Source of the DNA: Paenibacillus amylolyticus
GTDB taxonomy: Bacteria > Bacillota > Bacilli > Paenibacillales > Paenibacillaceae
Direction: 5' to 3'
Assembly (NCBI RefSeq): GCF_001570725.1
Contig: NZ_BCNV01000001.1
Coordinates: forward strand, 3,596,001 to 3,660,000
DNA length: 64,000 bases
The notes below the pieces were generated by a model. That model searched no databases, had not been told where the DNA came from, and was given only the letters and a program-made list of their open reading frames with translations. The stretch's first letter is position 1, and each line of letters starts with the position of its first letter. This document shows positions 52,650-61,244 of the stretch, piece by piece. The translations under genes and the position numbers were made by a program.

Positions 52650-53714
52650 ATGAAATTCACATCCAGAACCATTGGCTTCGCTGCTCTAAGTCTCCTGTTA
52701 CTGCTGCTTGCAGCCTGTTCGAATGCTTCAACTACTTCCCCTGCCGAAGAAACAACTTCAACAACTAACGCGACAGAAACTTCAGCTCCTGCTGAGAATA
52801 CCAATAAAACGACGTACCCGCTCACCATTGAGAATTTCACGATCTCCGGTGAGGGCGGCGAGTGGAAACCGAAAGCGCAAGTATTCGATAAAGCGCCTGA
52901 ACGTGTTGTCGCGAATACCCAATCTGCGGCTGAGATGCTCATCAAGTTGGGTCTGACTGATAAAATGGTCGGCGTTGCTGCTCTATACGGTTCCGTTACA
53001 CCGGATGTGGCGGATGATTTCGCCAAAATCCCGGTATTGTCCAAGGATTATGTCGGTAAAGAGCTGGTTGTAGGCGCAAGCCCGGATCTGGTACTCGGAC
53101 GAGGCGACCTGTTCGCAGATGCAGACTGGGGCGTGGGTACCGTGGATGGATTGAATGACATGAATATCCGTACATTCCTGCAAACAACCAATCACAAAGG
53201 CACACTAGATAGCCTGTATAGTGATATTGCGCAACTTGGGCAGATCTTCGATGTTCAGGAAAATGCCGCAACATTCACGGAAAGCCTGAAAGCACGTGCT
53301 GAAGCGATCAAAGCAAGTGTAGCTGATCAGCCTGAGCACAGTTTTGCCTATATCGTACCCGCTACGGAAGACACGATTACCGTAAGCAGCATGCAAAACG
53401 ATACGTTTCAACTTGATGCACTCGGCCTGTTGAAGCTGATAAATACGTTTGATGGAGTGCAAGGTGAAGTTAGTGTGGAACAGCTGATTACAGCGAACCC
53501 AGACTACCTGCTCTTGTCCGCTTATGCCGGTTCACCGGATATCGATAAGCTAATTGAGAACCTGTATGCCAATCCTGCCCTGCAAAGCATGAACGCGATC
53601 AAGAACAAACAAATCTATGTCACAGATTTCAGTCAGTTCTGGGGTTATGGATATCAAATTCTGGATGGCGTTGAGAAGATGGGACAAGAAATGAAAGCTA
53701 ATCCGATTAAGTAA
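52650..53714 (+). CDS. Iron-siderophore substrate-binding lipoprotein
   Basis: 354 residues. A lipoprotein signal with lipobox LLAAC (Cys ~24) is followed by a Thr/Ser-rich spacer and a FecB/FepB-type binding fold: RVVANTQSAAEMLIKLGLTD, MVGVAALYG, LVVGASPDLVLG, ANPDYLLLSAYAG and KQIYVTDFSQFWGY. It delivers an iron-siderophore complex to the adjacent permease. A terminator-like hairpin follows at 53770. Confidence 0.93.
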   Translation: MKFTSRTIGFAALSLLLLLLAACSNASTTSPAEETTSTTNATETSAPAENTNKTTYPLTIENFTISGEGGEWKPKAQVFDKAPERVVANTQSAAEMLIKLGLTDKMVGVAALYGSVTPDVADDFAKIPVLSKDYVGKELVVGASPDLVLGRGDLFADADWGVGTVDGLNDMNIRTFLQTTNHKGTLDSLYSDIAQLGQIFDVQENAATFTESLKARAEAIKASVADQPEHSFAYIVPATEDTITVSSMQNDTFQLDALGLLKLINTFDGVQGEVSVEQLITANPDYLLLSAYAGSPDIDKLIENLYANPALQSMNAIKNKQIYVTDFSQFWGYGYQILDGVEKMGQEMKANPIK

Positions 53715-53769
53715 TCGCCGGATGTTGGCTTGTAATGTCATATTACAGTGAGTATTAACATGAAATAAA

Positions 53770-53810
53770 AGCAAAGGAGCAGGAGAAGAAATTCTCACTG
53801 CTCCTTTGCT
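53770..53810 (+). terminator. Hairpin after siderophore-binding gene
   Basis: A perfect 13-bp stem (AGCAAAGGAGCAG, CTGCTCCTTTGCT) follows the binding-protein gene. There is no T-run, so it may be a terminator or mRNA-stabilising hairpin. Confidence 0.7.
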
Positions 53811-53843
53811 ATACTGCGCATGCAATAAATTATGGATCAAAGC

Positions 53844-53872
53844 TTGACATTAGTTTGATAACAAACTATATT
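53844..53872 (+). promoter_or_regulatory. MarR promoter with operator inside the spacer
   Basis: TTGACA (53844-53849), a 17-nt spacer and TATATT (53867-53872) make a good sigma-A promoter. The operator-like palindrome TAGTTTG-ATA-ACAAACTA (53851-53868) fills the spacer. The predicted transcription start falls on the ATG of the MarR gene. Confidence 0.8.
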
Positions 53873-53878
53873 ACACAT

Positions 53879-54301
53879 ATGAAAACAAGAGATGCTATTT
53901 CACTCATATCCAAAATTAAAGAGAAGGTCAACCGCTTCATCCTGGCCGAGATGGCTGAGCAGGGAATCCAGGATCTCGCTACTTCCCATGGGGATATTAT
54001 CTATGCTCTGTACAACAATCACAGGCTGACCATGGCAGAGATTGCTAAAAAAATTGGCAAGGATAAATCTACGGTGACTGCACTTGTGGACAAATTGGTG
54101 CGGACAGGATACGTCCTTAAGGAGCGTGATGCAACAGATTCACGAGTTGTTCATGTGGCTTTGACTGCAAAAGGCGAAGAATTAAAGCCGGTCTTTGAAG
54201 AGATATCGCAGCGCATGCTGGACGTGTTCTATGCGGACGTTACGGAAGCGGAGAAAAAAGAACTGCTGCGAATTTTAATGAAAATTCATGGCAACTTCTA
54301 A
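53879..54301 (+). CDS. MarR-family transcriptional regulator
   Basis: 140 residues from ATG 53879. The winged helix is clear: LTMAEIAKKIGKDKSTVTALVDKLVRTGYV, with the wing RDATDSRVVHVALT. Its promoter's -10 box ends 6 nt before this ATG and no ribosome binding site precedes it, so the message is probably leaderless. The palindrome TAGTTTGATA-TCAAACTA occurs before this gene and before the hydrolase downstream, so it probably represses both. Confidence 0.9.
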   Translation: MKTRDAISLISKIKEKVNRFILAEMAEQGIQDLATSHGDIIYALYNNHRLTMAEIAKKIGKDKSTVTALVDKLVRTGYVLKERDATDSRVVHVALTAKGEELKPVFEEISQRMLDVFYADVTEAEKKELLRILMKIHGNF

Positions 54302-54316
54302 TTTTTTTTGGAGAAA

Positions 54317-54334
54317 TAGTTTGATATCAAACTA
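54317..54334 (+). promoter_or_regulatory. MarR operator upstream of hydrolase gene
   Basis: A perfect 18-bp palindrome TAGTTTGATATCAAACTA, almost the same as the one at 53851-53868. It sits between the MarR gene and the hydrolase. Confidence 0.8.
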
Positions 54335-54357
54335 ATAGTTTAGAGGAGGTTTTTGGT

Positions 54358-55182
54358 ATGACGGACTACACTCATTGTTTACCGGAACATGAGGTAAAGA
54401 AGATCGGAGAACATGATTTACACTTGGAAATATTCCAAGGAACCCCGCCTCATGACGAAGAAACAACGATCAAGAAGTCACCACTCCTGTTCGTTCACGG
54501 TGCATACACAGGCAGCTGGATGTGGAGCAAATACATCCCCCACTTTGTCCAGCATGGATGGACCTGTCATGTCATGAACCTGAGAAGTCATTACAAGAGT
54601 CGGGTCATGGACATGACAAAGATTACGTTTGACGATTATTTGGAGGATATTCGTGAAGTGTTAGCCGAGTTCAGCGAACCTCCCGTTCTTATTGGCTTTA
54701 GCATGGGTGGGATTCTCAGTCAAAAGATTGCAGAAGCCGCTACTCTGGCAGGCCTAGTTGTAATTGACTCCAGTATAAGCAAGGAAGTTCATGGGTTAAT
54801 CCCCTACCCGGAAAGCAATCGTATCACACCTGGGATCATCATGCCTGCACCTGTCCGTGATGAACTGACCAGTATAGATGAGACGGCAGAAGACATTGCT
54901 TTTCAGCGGAAATATCTGCAAACGGAGTCTGCCAAGGCATTTGCTACCTTTTCAGTTCTGTGTGGAGCCGATGGAGTATCCATTAATGGCGATCAGATCT
55001 ATTGCCCCAGCTTGGTGATCAAGGCTGTTTCCTGTGAAGACGAAGATCAGAGAGGCCAATTAACTGCCAAGCAGCTGCATGCTGAATATGCCGGACTCTC
55101 GGATACAACACATACGGGGTTACTGGTAGGCCAACGGTATATGGAAGCTGTCGATATCATCTTAGAATGGTTAGACAGATAG
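54358..55182 (+). CDS. Alpha/beta hydrolase controlled by MarR
   Basis: 274 residues. Oxyanion HGAYTGSW, nucleophile IGFSMGG and the final triad His in DTTHTGLLVG fit a Ser hydrolase of the alpha/beta fold (esterase/lipase or lysophospholipase-like). AGAGGAGG lies 10 nt before the ATG. The adjacent MarR gene and operator suggest induction by an aromatic or lipophilic ligand, which it may hydrolyse; that is inference. Confidence 0.87.
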   Translation: MTDYTHCLPEHEVKKIGEHDLHLEIFQGTPPHDEETTIKKSPLLFVHGAYTGSWMWSKYIPHFVQHGWTCHVMNLRSHYKSRVMDMTKITFDDYLEDIREVLAEFSEPPVLIGFSMGGILSQKIAEAATLAGLVVIDSSISKEVHGLIPYPESNRITPGIIMPAPVRDELTSIDETAEDIAFQRKYLQTESAKAFATFSVLCGADGVSINGDQIYCPSLVIKAVSCEDEDQRGQLTAKQLHAEYAGLSDTTHTGLLVGQRYMEAVDIILEWLDR

Positions 55183-55203
55183 CAAGAATGTAAATACAAA
55201 TAA

Positions 55204-55233
55204 CCGCCCAATATCATTGGGCGGCTTTATTCT
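55204..55233. terminator. Terminator after hydrolase gene
   Basis: CCGCCCAAT-ATC-ATTGGGCGG with TTTATTCT following; it lies between two convergent genes. Confidence 0.85.
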
Positions 55234-55249
55234 GCAACAAAAGTAAGAC

Positions 55250-56611
55250 CTACTGTCTGTTAGCGCTCAGGTTTCTCTTTTTGAGAAGATAGATCCCCGC
55301 AACCAGGATAAACCACACCGGCGTGACAAATAACGCCACTCGCGTGTCTTCAGCCAATGCCAATACCACCAGTACAAACGCGAGAAAAGCCAAAATCAAA
55401 TAGTTCGAGAACGGATATAGTGGCAGCTTGAAGCGACTGCGACTCGCCAGTTCCGGCTGAGTACGACGATATATGAGATGACAGATCACCATGATGCCCC
55501 AGACAAAGATGAAGCATACCGTCGATACACTCGTGATCAGCGTAAACACGCCCTCTGGCATGATATAGTTCAACACAATCGCGATCAAAATAACAATCGT
55601 GGAGAAAAATAACGCGTTAGAAGGTACTTTCCTTTTATTCAGTCGTGCAAACGACTCAGGCGCGTTGTGATCTTTTGCCATGGAGAACACCATACGGCTT
55701 GTACTGAAAATGGCACTGTTACACGCTGACGCCGCGGACGTCAGTACCACGAAATTCACAATGCCGGCGGCAGCTGCAATACCCACAGCGGCAAACACCT
55801 GTACAAATGGACTTTCAGTAGGCACTATAGCGTTCCACGGATAGATGCTCATAATAATCAGCAATGCGCCAACATAGAAGAGTAAGACCCGAATCGGAAT
55901 CTGGTTAATCGCTCTCGGAATAACCTTCTCCGGGTTCTCCGTCTCCCCCGCTGTCAGCCCCACCAGTTCCATGCCTACAAAGGCGAACACCACCATCTGG
56001 AACGATATGATGAATCCATGCAATCCATTCGGGAACCATCCCCCATGACTCCACAGATTGGTGAAACTTGCTGGACCTTGATCCGTGGTAAAACCTTTGA
56101 AAATCATATATAAACCTACAACAATAAGTGCCAGAATGGCCACGACTTTAATCAAGGCAAACCAAAATTCCATCTCACCAAACAGCTTGACTGTCGCCAA
56201 GTTCATGATTAGCAAAATGACCAATGCAATTAACCCCGGCATCCACTGAGGTACATTTGGAAACCAAAACTGCGTATACAATCCAACAGCCGTAATATCG
56301 GCCATGGCAATGGAAATCCAACAGAACCAGTAGGTCCACCCTGTAATAAATGCAGCCATATTTCCCAGGTAATCACGCACAAAATCGACAAAGGAATGAT
56401 ACTTCAAGTTGCTAAGCAGCAGCTCCCCCAATGCACGCATGATCAGGAACAATACAACACCCGTTATAATGTAGGCCAGCAAAATGGATGGCCCTGTTAG
56501 TTGGATCGTTTTGCCTGCTCCGAGAAACAAACCTGTACCAATCGCCCCTCCAATTGCCATCAGCTGCACATGCCTGTTTTTTAATCCCCTTGTTAACGTT
56601 TCTTCCTGCAT
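55250..56611 (-). CDS. cycA: D-serine/D-alanine/glycine transporter, CycA type
   Basis: 453 residues with 12 helices of the amino acid-polyamine-organocation family. The sequence follows E. coli CycA closely from memory: QLMAIGGAIGTGLFLGAGKT, MRALGELLLSNLKYHSFVDF, GWTYWFCWISIAMADI, NLATVKLFGEMEFWFALIKV, and NFVVLTSAASACNSAIFSTS. It imports D-alanine, D-serine and glycine by proton symport. The upstream region to 56803 has no further gene. Confidence 0.9.
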   Translation of the reverse strand: MQEETLTRGLKNRHVQLMAIGGAIGTGLFLGAGKTIQLTGPSILLAYIITGVVLFLIMRALGELLLSNLKYHSFVDFVRDYLGNMAAFITGWTYWFCWISIAMADITAVGLYTQFWFPNVPQWMPGLIALVILLIMNLATVKLFGEMEFWFALIKVVAILALIVVGLYMIFKGFTTDQGPASFTNLWSHGGWFPNGLHGFIISFQMVVFAFVGMELVGLTAGETENPEKVIPRAINQIPIRVLLFYVGALLIIMSIYPWNAIVPTESPFVQVFAAVGIAAAAGIVNFVVLTSAASACNSAIFSTSRMVFSMAKDHNAPESFARLNKRKVPSNALFFSTIVILIAIVLNYIMPEGVFTLITSVSTVCFIFVWGIMVICHLIYRRTQPELASRSRFKLPLYPFSNYLILAFLAFVLVVLALAEDTRVALFVTPVWFILVAGIYLLKKRNLSANRQ

Positions 56612-56803
56612 GATAAACCACCACTCTCTTTCCGCAAATGCTCTCTACGATGTAAAATATTATTACTCATCATATAATAATCTGCTCAGAATACATATCC
56701 CTCATTTATATATTTTTTTGCACAGCAAAGAAGGCCTCTTTGTGCAAGGTGCCCTCTGGTTTTGTACATATGTACGACCCCCCGTTATCTCATATCATGC
56801 TGA

Positions 56804-57049
56804 TCATACATACCTAATGAAATATATTAAAATATAAACCAAGCTTAGAGCGGCAATGACTAAAAAGGCAATGGTTAATGAACGTTCGGTTTTCCAAACT
56901 CGAATCGCATTAGCAACACTAATCATCACTAGTGCAATCAAATTAATAACACTCGAATACAAATAAAATGAGTTGAACACGATCATCATACATCCTACGA
57001 TCCAGATGAACCAATACCAAAGTGGAATTTTCAGAAAAAGCTGCTTCAT
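56804..57049 (-). CDS. Small membrane protein, unknown
   Basis: 81 residues with three predicted helices (LWYWFIWIVGCMMIVFNSFY, VINLIALVMISVANAI, LTIAFLVIAALSLVYILIYF) and few other features. The AAGGAG site 9 nt before the ATG supports translation. No family is recognised. Confidence 0.65.
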   Translation of the reverse strand: MKQLFLKIPLWYWFIWIVGCMMIVFNSFYLYSSVINLIALVMISVANAIRVWKTERSLTIAFLVIAALSLVYILIYFIRYV

Positions 57050-57182
57050 TATGATGTACTCCTTATATATTAAATTGGTCAGTGTACAAGATATTCTTCA
57101 ACAGAAATGAAAATTCCTTTATTTAGGTTATAATCCCAAATAATTAATATTATTTAGACCCAATTTTAAGTATCTTCACAGT

Positions 57183-57211
57183 AAAAAGGGCTCCCAATTA
57201 AGGCGCCCTCT
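57183..57211 (-). terminator. Terminator of the sigma-K transcription unit
   Basis: On the minus strand GGGCGCC-TTAATT-GGGAGCCC is followed by TTTTT. It lies after the sigma-K gene and its decayed copy. Confidence 0.65.
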
Positions 57212-57249
57212 AGTCTGTTAATCTATTCCTTTTGCTTTTCCAATCTGTT

Positions 57250-57352
57250 CTGAGGATATCAATCAATGTAATTTCATTGCCCTCTTTGTCTGCACCAATT
57301 TCAGAGAGCGCGGTGTATCAAATTTTCGATCATAATGCATCTCGCTACAAAT
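57250..57352 (-). pseudogene. Decayed partial copy of the sigma-K gene
   Basis: On the minus strand the fragment encodes [20 protein letters not shown], matching [20 protein letters not shown] of the intact sigma-K gene at 57405-58103. A second block (FVARCI, then ENLIHR) matches [14 protein letters not shown] with an insertion. The nucleotide match is strong but broken by indels and stops. It is a truncated, non-functional duplicate. Confidence 0.8.
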
Positions 57353-57404
57353 ACGGAAGGTTCAGAAAGCACCATCTTTTTAACGAGCGCTATTTAACCA
57401 ACAA

Positions 57405-58103
57405 CTATTTTTGCTTGTAAAATTCATGATACAGCTTCATTAACGCCCGCTTCTCAATCCGCGATACATATGAACGTGAGATGCCCAGTTCCTTCGCAAT
57501 TTCGCGTTGAGTTCGTTCTTCCCCGCCTGCTTCCAAGCCGAATCGACCAATCACGACTTCTTTTTCCCGATCATCCAGGATGTCGAGATTGCGATAAATT
57601 TTGCTTTTTTCAATCTTGAGCTGCACTTTATCTACAACGTCGTCGGCTTCTGTTCCGAGGATATCGATTAGCGTAATTTCGTTTCCTTCTTTGTCCGTAC
57701 CAATGGGGTCATGCAGGGATACGTCTTTACGTGTTTTCTTTAGGGAACGAAGGTGCATAAGTATCTCGTTTTCAATACATCTTGCTGCAAACGTAGCGAG
57801 TTTGGTTCCTTTGCCTTGTTGAAAGCTTTCGATCGCCTTGATCAAACCGATGGTTCCGATGGAAATCAAATCTTCCTGATCTTCGCCCGTATTGTCGAAC
57901 TTCTTGACGATATGCGCGACGAGGCGCAGATTGTGTTCAATGAGCAAATTGCGGGAGTGGGCATTGCCTTCAGCCATAAGGCGTAAATGTTTGGCTTCAT
58001 CATCCTCAGCCAGTGGCTGGGGGAACGCATTATTTTTGACATACGAGACGAGTAACGTTAACTCTTTAATGAATAGAGCAATTGCGGTAAACAATCCGGG
58101 CAC
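57405..58103 (-). CDS. sigK: Sporulation sigma factor K, uninterrupted
   Basis: 232 residues from a GTG at 58103 with CCTCCT (AGGAGG) 8 nt upstream. The N-terminal pro-sequence-like helix ([20 protein letters not shown]) and NNAFPQPL match the mother-cell pro-sigma-K start. Region 2 has [37 protein letters not shown] and ENEILMHLR; region 4 has [27 protein letters not shown]. The gene is full length, with no skin-like element inside. The -1 frame open to 58241 is not used. Confidence 0.93.
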   Translation of the reverse strand: MPGLFTAIALFIKELTLLVSYVKNNAFPQPLAEDDEAKHLRLMAEGNAHSRNLLIEHNLRLVAHIVKKFDNTGEDQEDLISIGTIGLIKAIESFQQGKGTKLATFAARCIENEILMHLRSLKKTRKDVSLHDPIGTDKEGNEITLIDILGTEADDVVDKVQLKIEKSKIYRNLDILDDREKEVVIGRFGLEAGGEERTQREIAKELGISRSYVSRIEKRALMKLYHEFYKQK

Positions 58104-58226
58104 AGATGACACCTCCTGCAGTTTTACAACGATCTGGCCTGAGCACGTGGGGGAACAGGGTCGATCTATTGTATGTAGGCAGGGGCCCAGAAGTGCACGT
58201 ACACTTGAAAAAGAGGATGATCTTGC

Positions 58227-58310
58227 GAAGATTTCATACACTCACGGTAACAATCGAGCCGACCTTCTGAAGATTTCATACACTCACGGTAACAATCGAG
58301 CCGACCTTCT
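58227..58310. repeat. Perfect 42-bp tandem duplication
   Basis: The 42-bp unit starting GAAGATTTCATACACTCACG occurs twice back to back (58227-58268 and 58269-58310). It overlaps the 3' end of the small ORF at 58276-58455, whose stop codon lies in the second copy. It appears to be a recent event. Confidence 0.95.
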
Positions 58311-58455
58311 GAAGAAGGAGAAATTCTTTCTCGACACTTTGAATAAAATATGTTTTCTCACCAAATAGGACGACATCATTCTCGACTAATGGAACATCGC
58401 TTTTGAAATAAATGAAATTATCGGTTTCTCGAAACGCACCTTTGTAGTAGAACAT
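58276..58455 (-). CDS. Small unknown protein, 59 residues
   Basis: An ORF of 59 codons: MFYYKGAFRETDNFIYFKSD, then VPLVENDVVLFGEKTYFIQS and [19 protein letters not shown]. It has GGGAGAGGGG a few nt before its ATG and a protein-like composition of alternating hydrophobic residues, so it probably forms a small beta-rich protein. No family is recognised. The C-terminal ~11 codons lie in the 42-bp tandem duplication. It is upstream of and parallel to the sigma-K gene. Confidence 0.6.
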   Translation of the reverse strand: MFYYKGAFRETDNFIYFKSDVPLVENDVVLFGEKTYFIQSVEKEFLLLQKVGSIVTVSV

Positions 58456-58542
58456 AATACCCCTCTCCCACTAATCGATATTTAGAAAAAAACCTCCACT
58501 CCCACATGTTAATGCAGGAGCAAAGGCCTCACATTCCAATTT

Positions 58543-59790
58543 TTAATTCACCGGAGCTGGCTCCACAGCATCCGGGAATTCCGGCAAGCGCTGTTTGCGC
58601 TCCATCGCCAAACTGATGAACAACCCTAGCAAGCCTAACCCGGCAATAGCTGCTGCATACAAAGGTACGGATATAAGTCCCGTATGGGTAATTGCATATC
58701 CGCCAAGATAGGCACCGCCGGCATTTCCCAGGTTAAATGCGGAGTGACTTGAGGTTGTCGCCAAAAGCGGCGCTTCACGGGTCATATTCATAATTCGAAT
58801 CTGCAATCCTGGCATAATACCAAAGGCCGCAACACCCCAGAAGAATATCGTAATTACCGCGAGATAAGGATTGTCCAGCGTAATCGTAAGTGCAGCTAGC
58901 AATACAGCCAAGATCCCAAAGTTGACGATCAGGGAAGGCATCAGCTTCCAGTCCGCCAGACGTCCACCAACCATGTTACCCAACGTAACGCCGAAGCCGA
59001 ACAGTACCAGAATCCAAGTCACATTCTGCTCGGCAAAACCACTAATGTCTACAAGCATCGGGGTGATGTACGTGAAAACTGTGAAGAGACTTCCACACCC
59101 CATCGCGCCAACGAGCAGGATCAATAATACTTGTGGACGCACCAGATTCCGGAACTGCTGTCCGAGGTTTGCAGGTGCGCCTTGAGGTAGGACGGGAATG
59201 AAACGAATGATACCAATTAAAGAAATGATGCCCAGAATCGTAATCGCCCCGAAAGATGACCGCCATCCGAGCTGTTGTCCGATAAATGTACCAAACGGAA
59301 CACCAATGATGTTGGCGATCGTAAGCCCTGCAAGAACAACGGATACAGCTCCTGCCCTTCTCTCAGGTGCAACGAGCCGCGTTGCCATGATTGAACCTAC
59401 ACCGAGGAACGTACCATGGGCAAATGCTGTTAATATCCGTGCTGAAATTAATAACCCGTAGGTGGGAGCAATGACAGACAAGGCGTTACCGATAATGAAA
59501 ATGCACATCAGCAGCACCAGCAGTTTTTTCTGCGGAATCTTGTGTGTAAACACGGTCAATATTGGCGCACCCACCGCTACACCAAGCGCATATCCCGTAA
59601 TGAGTTGTCCTGCCTGCGGAATACTTACATTCAGGTCTGTCGCTACATTGGGCAGTAAGCCCATAATAATAAATTCAGTCATACCAATTGCAAATGCGCC
59701 AATCGTCAGGCAAAACAGGGATAATGGAAACGCCCCTCGTTTACCGGACTGTGAAGCCTGTGGTTCTGTTGTGTGTCCTGTGGTGCTCAT
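58543..59790 (-). CDS. MFS efflux transporter (DHA1/AraJ-type)
   Basis: 415 residues, 12 helices. The first helix has FIIMGLLPNVATDLNVSIPQ, followed by GYALGVAVGAPILTVFTHKI, FAHGTFLGVGSIMATRLVAP, and the motif-C-like GLTIANIIGVPFGTFIGQQLGWR, typical of DHA1 sugar or drug exporters. ATG 59790 is chosen for AGGAGAAGAG upstream; the frame opens at 59844. It follows the ADP-ribosylglycohydrolase gene by 26 nt and probably shares its transcript. Substrate unknown. Confidence 0.9.
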   Translation of the reverse strand: MSTTGHTTEPQASQSGKRGAFPLSLFCLTIGAFAIGMTEFIIMGLLPNVATDLNVSIPQAGQLITGYALGVAVGAPILTVFTHKIPQKKLLVLLMCIFIIGNALSVIAPTYGLLISARILTAFAHGTFLGVGSIMATRLVAPERRAGAVSVVLAGLTIANIIGVPFGTFIGQQLGWRSSFGAITILGIISLIGIIRFIPVLPQGAPANLGQQFRNLVRPQVLLILLVGAMGCGSLFTVFTYITPMLVDISGFAEQNVTWILVLFGFGVTLGNMVGGRLADWKLMPSLIVNFGILAVLLAALTITLDNPYLAVITIFFWGVAAFGIMPGLQIRIMNMTREAPLLATTSSHSAFNLGNAGGAYLGGYAITHTGLISVPLYAAAIAGLGLLGLFISLAMERKQRLPEFPDAVEPAPVN

Positions 59791-59816
59791 AGATGTTCTC
59801 TTCTCCTGTCTCTTAA

Positions 59817-60743
59817 TCAACGATTTTCTGTCGCCTTCAACCACAAGGCATCTGTTAATTGATCAAACGTTTCACGCATAGCCAGTTTGTCCCGCCAGTG
59901 TGCCGGAATGCCGCTTAGCCCGTAATAAGCACCTGCGATTTGTCCGTACACCGCACCCGTGGTATCCGCATCATCACCCAGATTAACAGCTAGCAACGCG
60001 CCTTCCTCAAAGCTTGAGGATTTATGGAACGCCCATAACGCTGCTTCAAGTGAACGAACCACGTAGCCACTGCCCTTAATTTCTGGCGGTTCTTTGCTCT
60101 GATACGAACCCATGACAACCTCTTCAATTGCGGGTGAAAAAGTACGCTCTTCCCTCCACTGTCGGCATGTCTCCGGCATCAGCATGACGTTCTTGTCCGC
60201 TCCGCGCAGGCCAGCAACAAGTATCGTAGCCAATACCTCACATGCCTCCACACTTTCCGTTGCAGCATGTGTTGTACGGGAACTCAGCCCTGCATAATGA
60301 ACCGCCTCCTTCGGACGATTGGCGTAAGCCATCGCGACAGGCGCAAGTCTCATAATAGATCCATTGCCCGCTGTCATCGGGTCGGCTGATCCGCTGTAGG
60401 CTTCTCCAGTTAATTCAAACCTCTCCAAGGCACTTCGTGTGGCCCCGCCGATGTCAAAGCAGTCGCCTGTGCTGCTCATATACCCAACCTTGTACCAATT
60501 GGTATATCTGCGCATCTGATCCGCAGGATCAAAATCTGCCTTACGTACCAGACTTTCTGCCAGACATAAAGCCATGGATGTATCATCTGTCCACTGCCCG
60601 GCCTCAAGCCCGAATACGCCGCCTCCCACAATATCGGTAACGGGTTCGAACGTACCCGGAGGACTGAATTCAACCGTAGTTCCGAGCGCATCACCCACTG
60701 CAAGCCCGATGAGGCAGCCATTGAAACGGTCCTTTTGCAGCAT
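59817..60743 (-). CDS. ADP-ribosylglycohydrolase
   Basis: 308 residues. The DraG fold shows GCLIGLAVGDALG, the first acid cluster WTDDTSMALC and the final NLGDDADTTGAVYGQIAGAYYG, which bind two magnesium ions. It removes ADP-ribose from proteins, nucleic acids or small molecules. A GGGAGGAAC site precedes the ATG. It is first in a two-gene unit with the MFS exporter. Confidence 0.93.
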   Translation of the reverse strand: MLQKDRFNGCLIGLAVGDALGTTVEFSPPGTFEPVTDIVGGGVFGLEAGQWTDDTSMALCLAESLVRKADFDPADQMRRYTNWYKVGYMSSTGDCFDIGGATRSALERFELTGEAYSGSADPMTAGNGSIMRLAPVAMAYANRPKEAVHYAGLSSRTTHAATESVEACEVLATILVAGLRGADKNVMLMPETCRQWREERTFSPAIEEVVMGSYQSKEPPEIKGSGYVVRSLEAALWAFHKSSSFEEGALLAVNLGDDADTTGAVYGQIAGAYYGLSGIPAHWRDKLAMRETFDQLTDALWLKATENR

Positions 60744-60925
60744 CTTTGTGTTCCTCCCTTACTCCATATACTTTCAGAATCTTTCTTTCATTTTCCCATA
60801 TGACTTCATCCGGCGTAAAGCTAATAAATTCAATAATTCGAGTTCCATTTCTTCTATTATAAAAGTGTCGAAAGCTGTTGAACGGTCAGTTTATCCCATT
60901 TTCATAAAAAAAGTTTTATTTTTTT

Positions 60926-60952
60926 GTACTGAAAAAACGGTTTATTCAGTAC
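60926..60952. repeat. Inverted repeat in the 60744-61244 intergenic region
   Basis: GTACTGAA (60926-60933) and TTCAGTAC (60945-60952) form perfect arms with an 11-nt gap. It could be an operator for one of the two divergent units. Apart from this and AT-rich DNA I see nothing in this 500-bp gap. Confidence 0.45.
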
Positions 60953-61244
60953 ACCGCTTACATGTAAAGGGCTTAACGGTTTGCAACGTTTATCATTTTC
61001 TGAAAACAAGTCATTCATGTGAAAATTTTCAATGTAAACAATCATGACGCGCTTGACCCTTCAGTTTGTCCTATGTTACGGTTTTATTAGCTTCAACGCA
61101 TATTTTTTCCCAAATTAATATTCATTTTCGATCTACTGCGTCAACTAACATCCCGCAGGTTAATGAATATACGGGAATGAATTTGCAGAAAACTTTCACT
61201 TTGTTTTATCCCCAAACTAATTCTGAAACAGGAGGAACAAATTT

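Noticed and set aside
58216..58320. CRISPR-like array
   Set aside because: The 42-bp units are directly adjacent without spacers and occur only twice; this is a tandem duplication.
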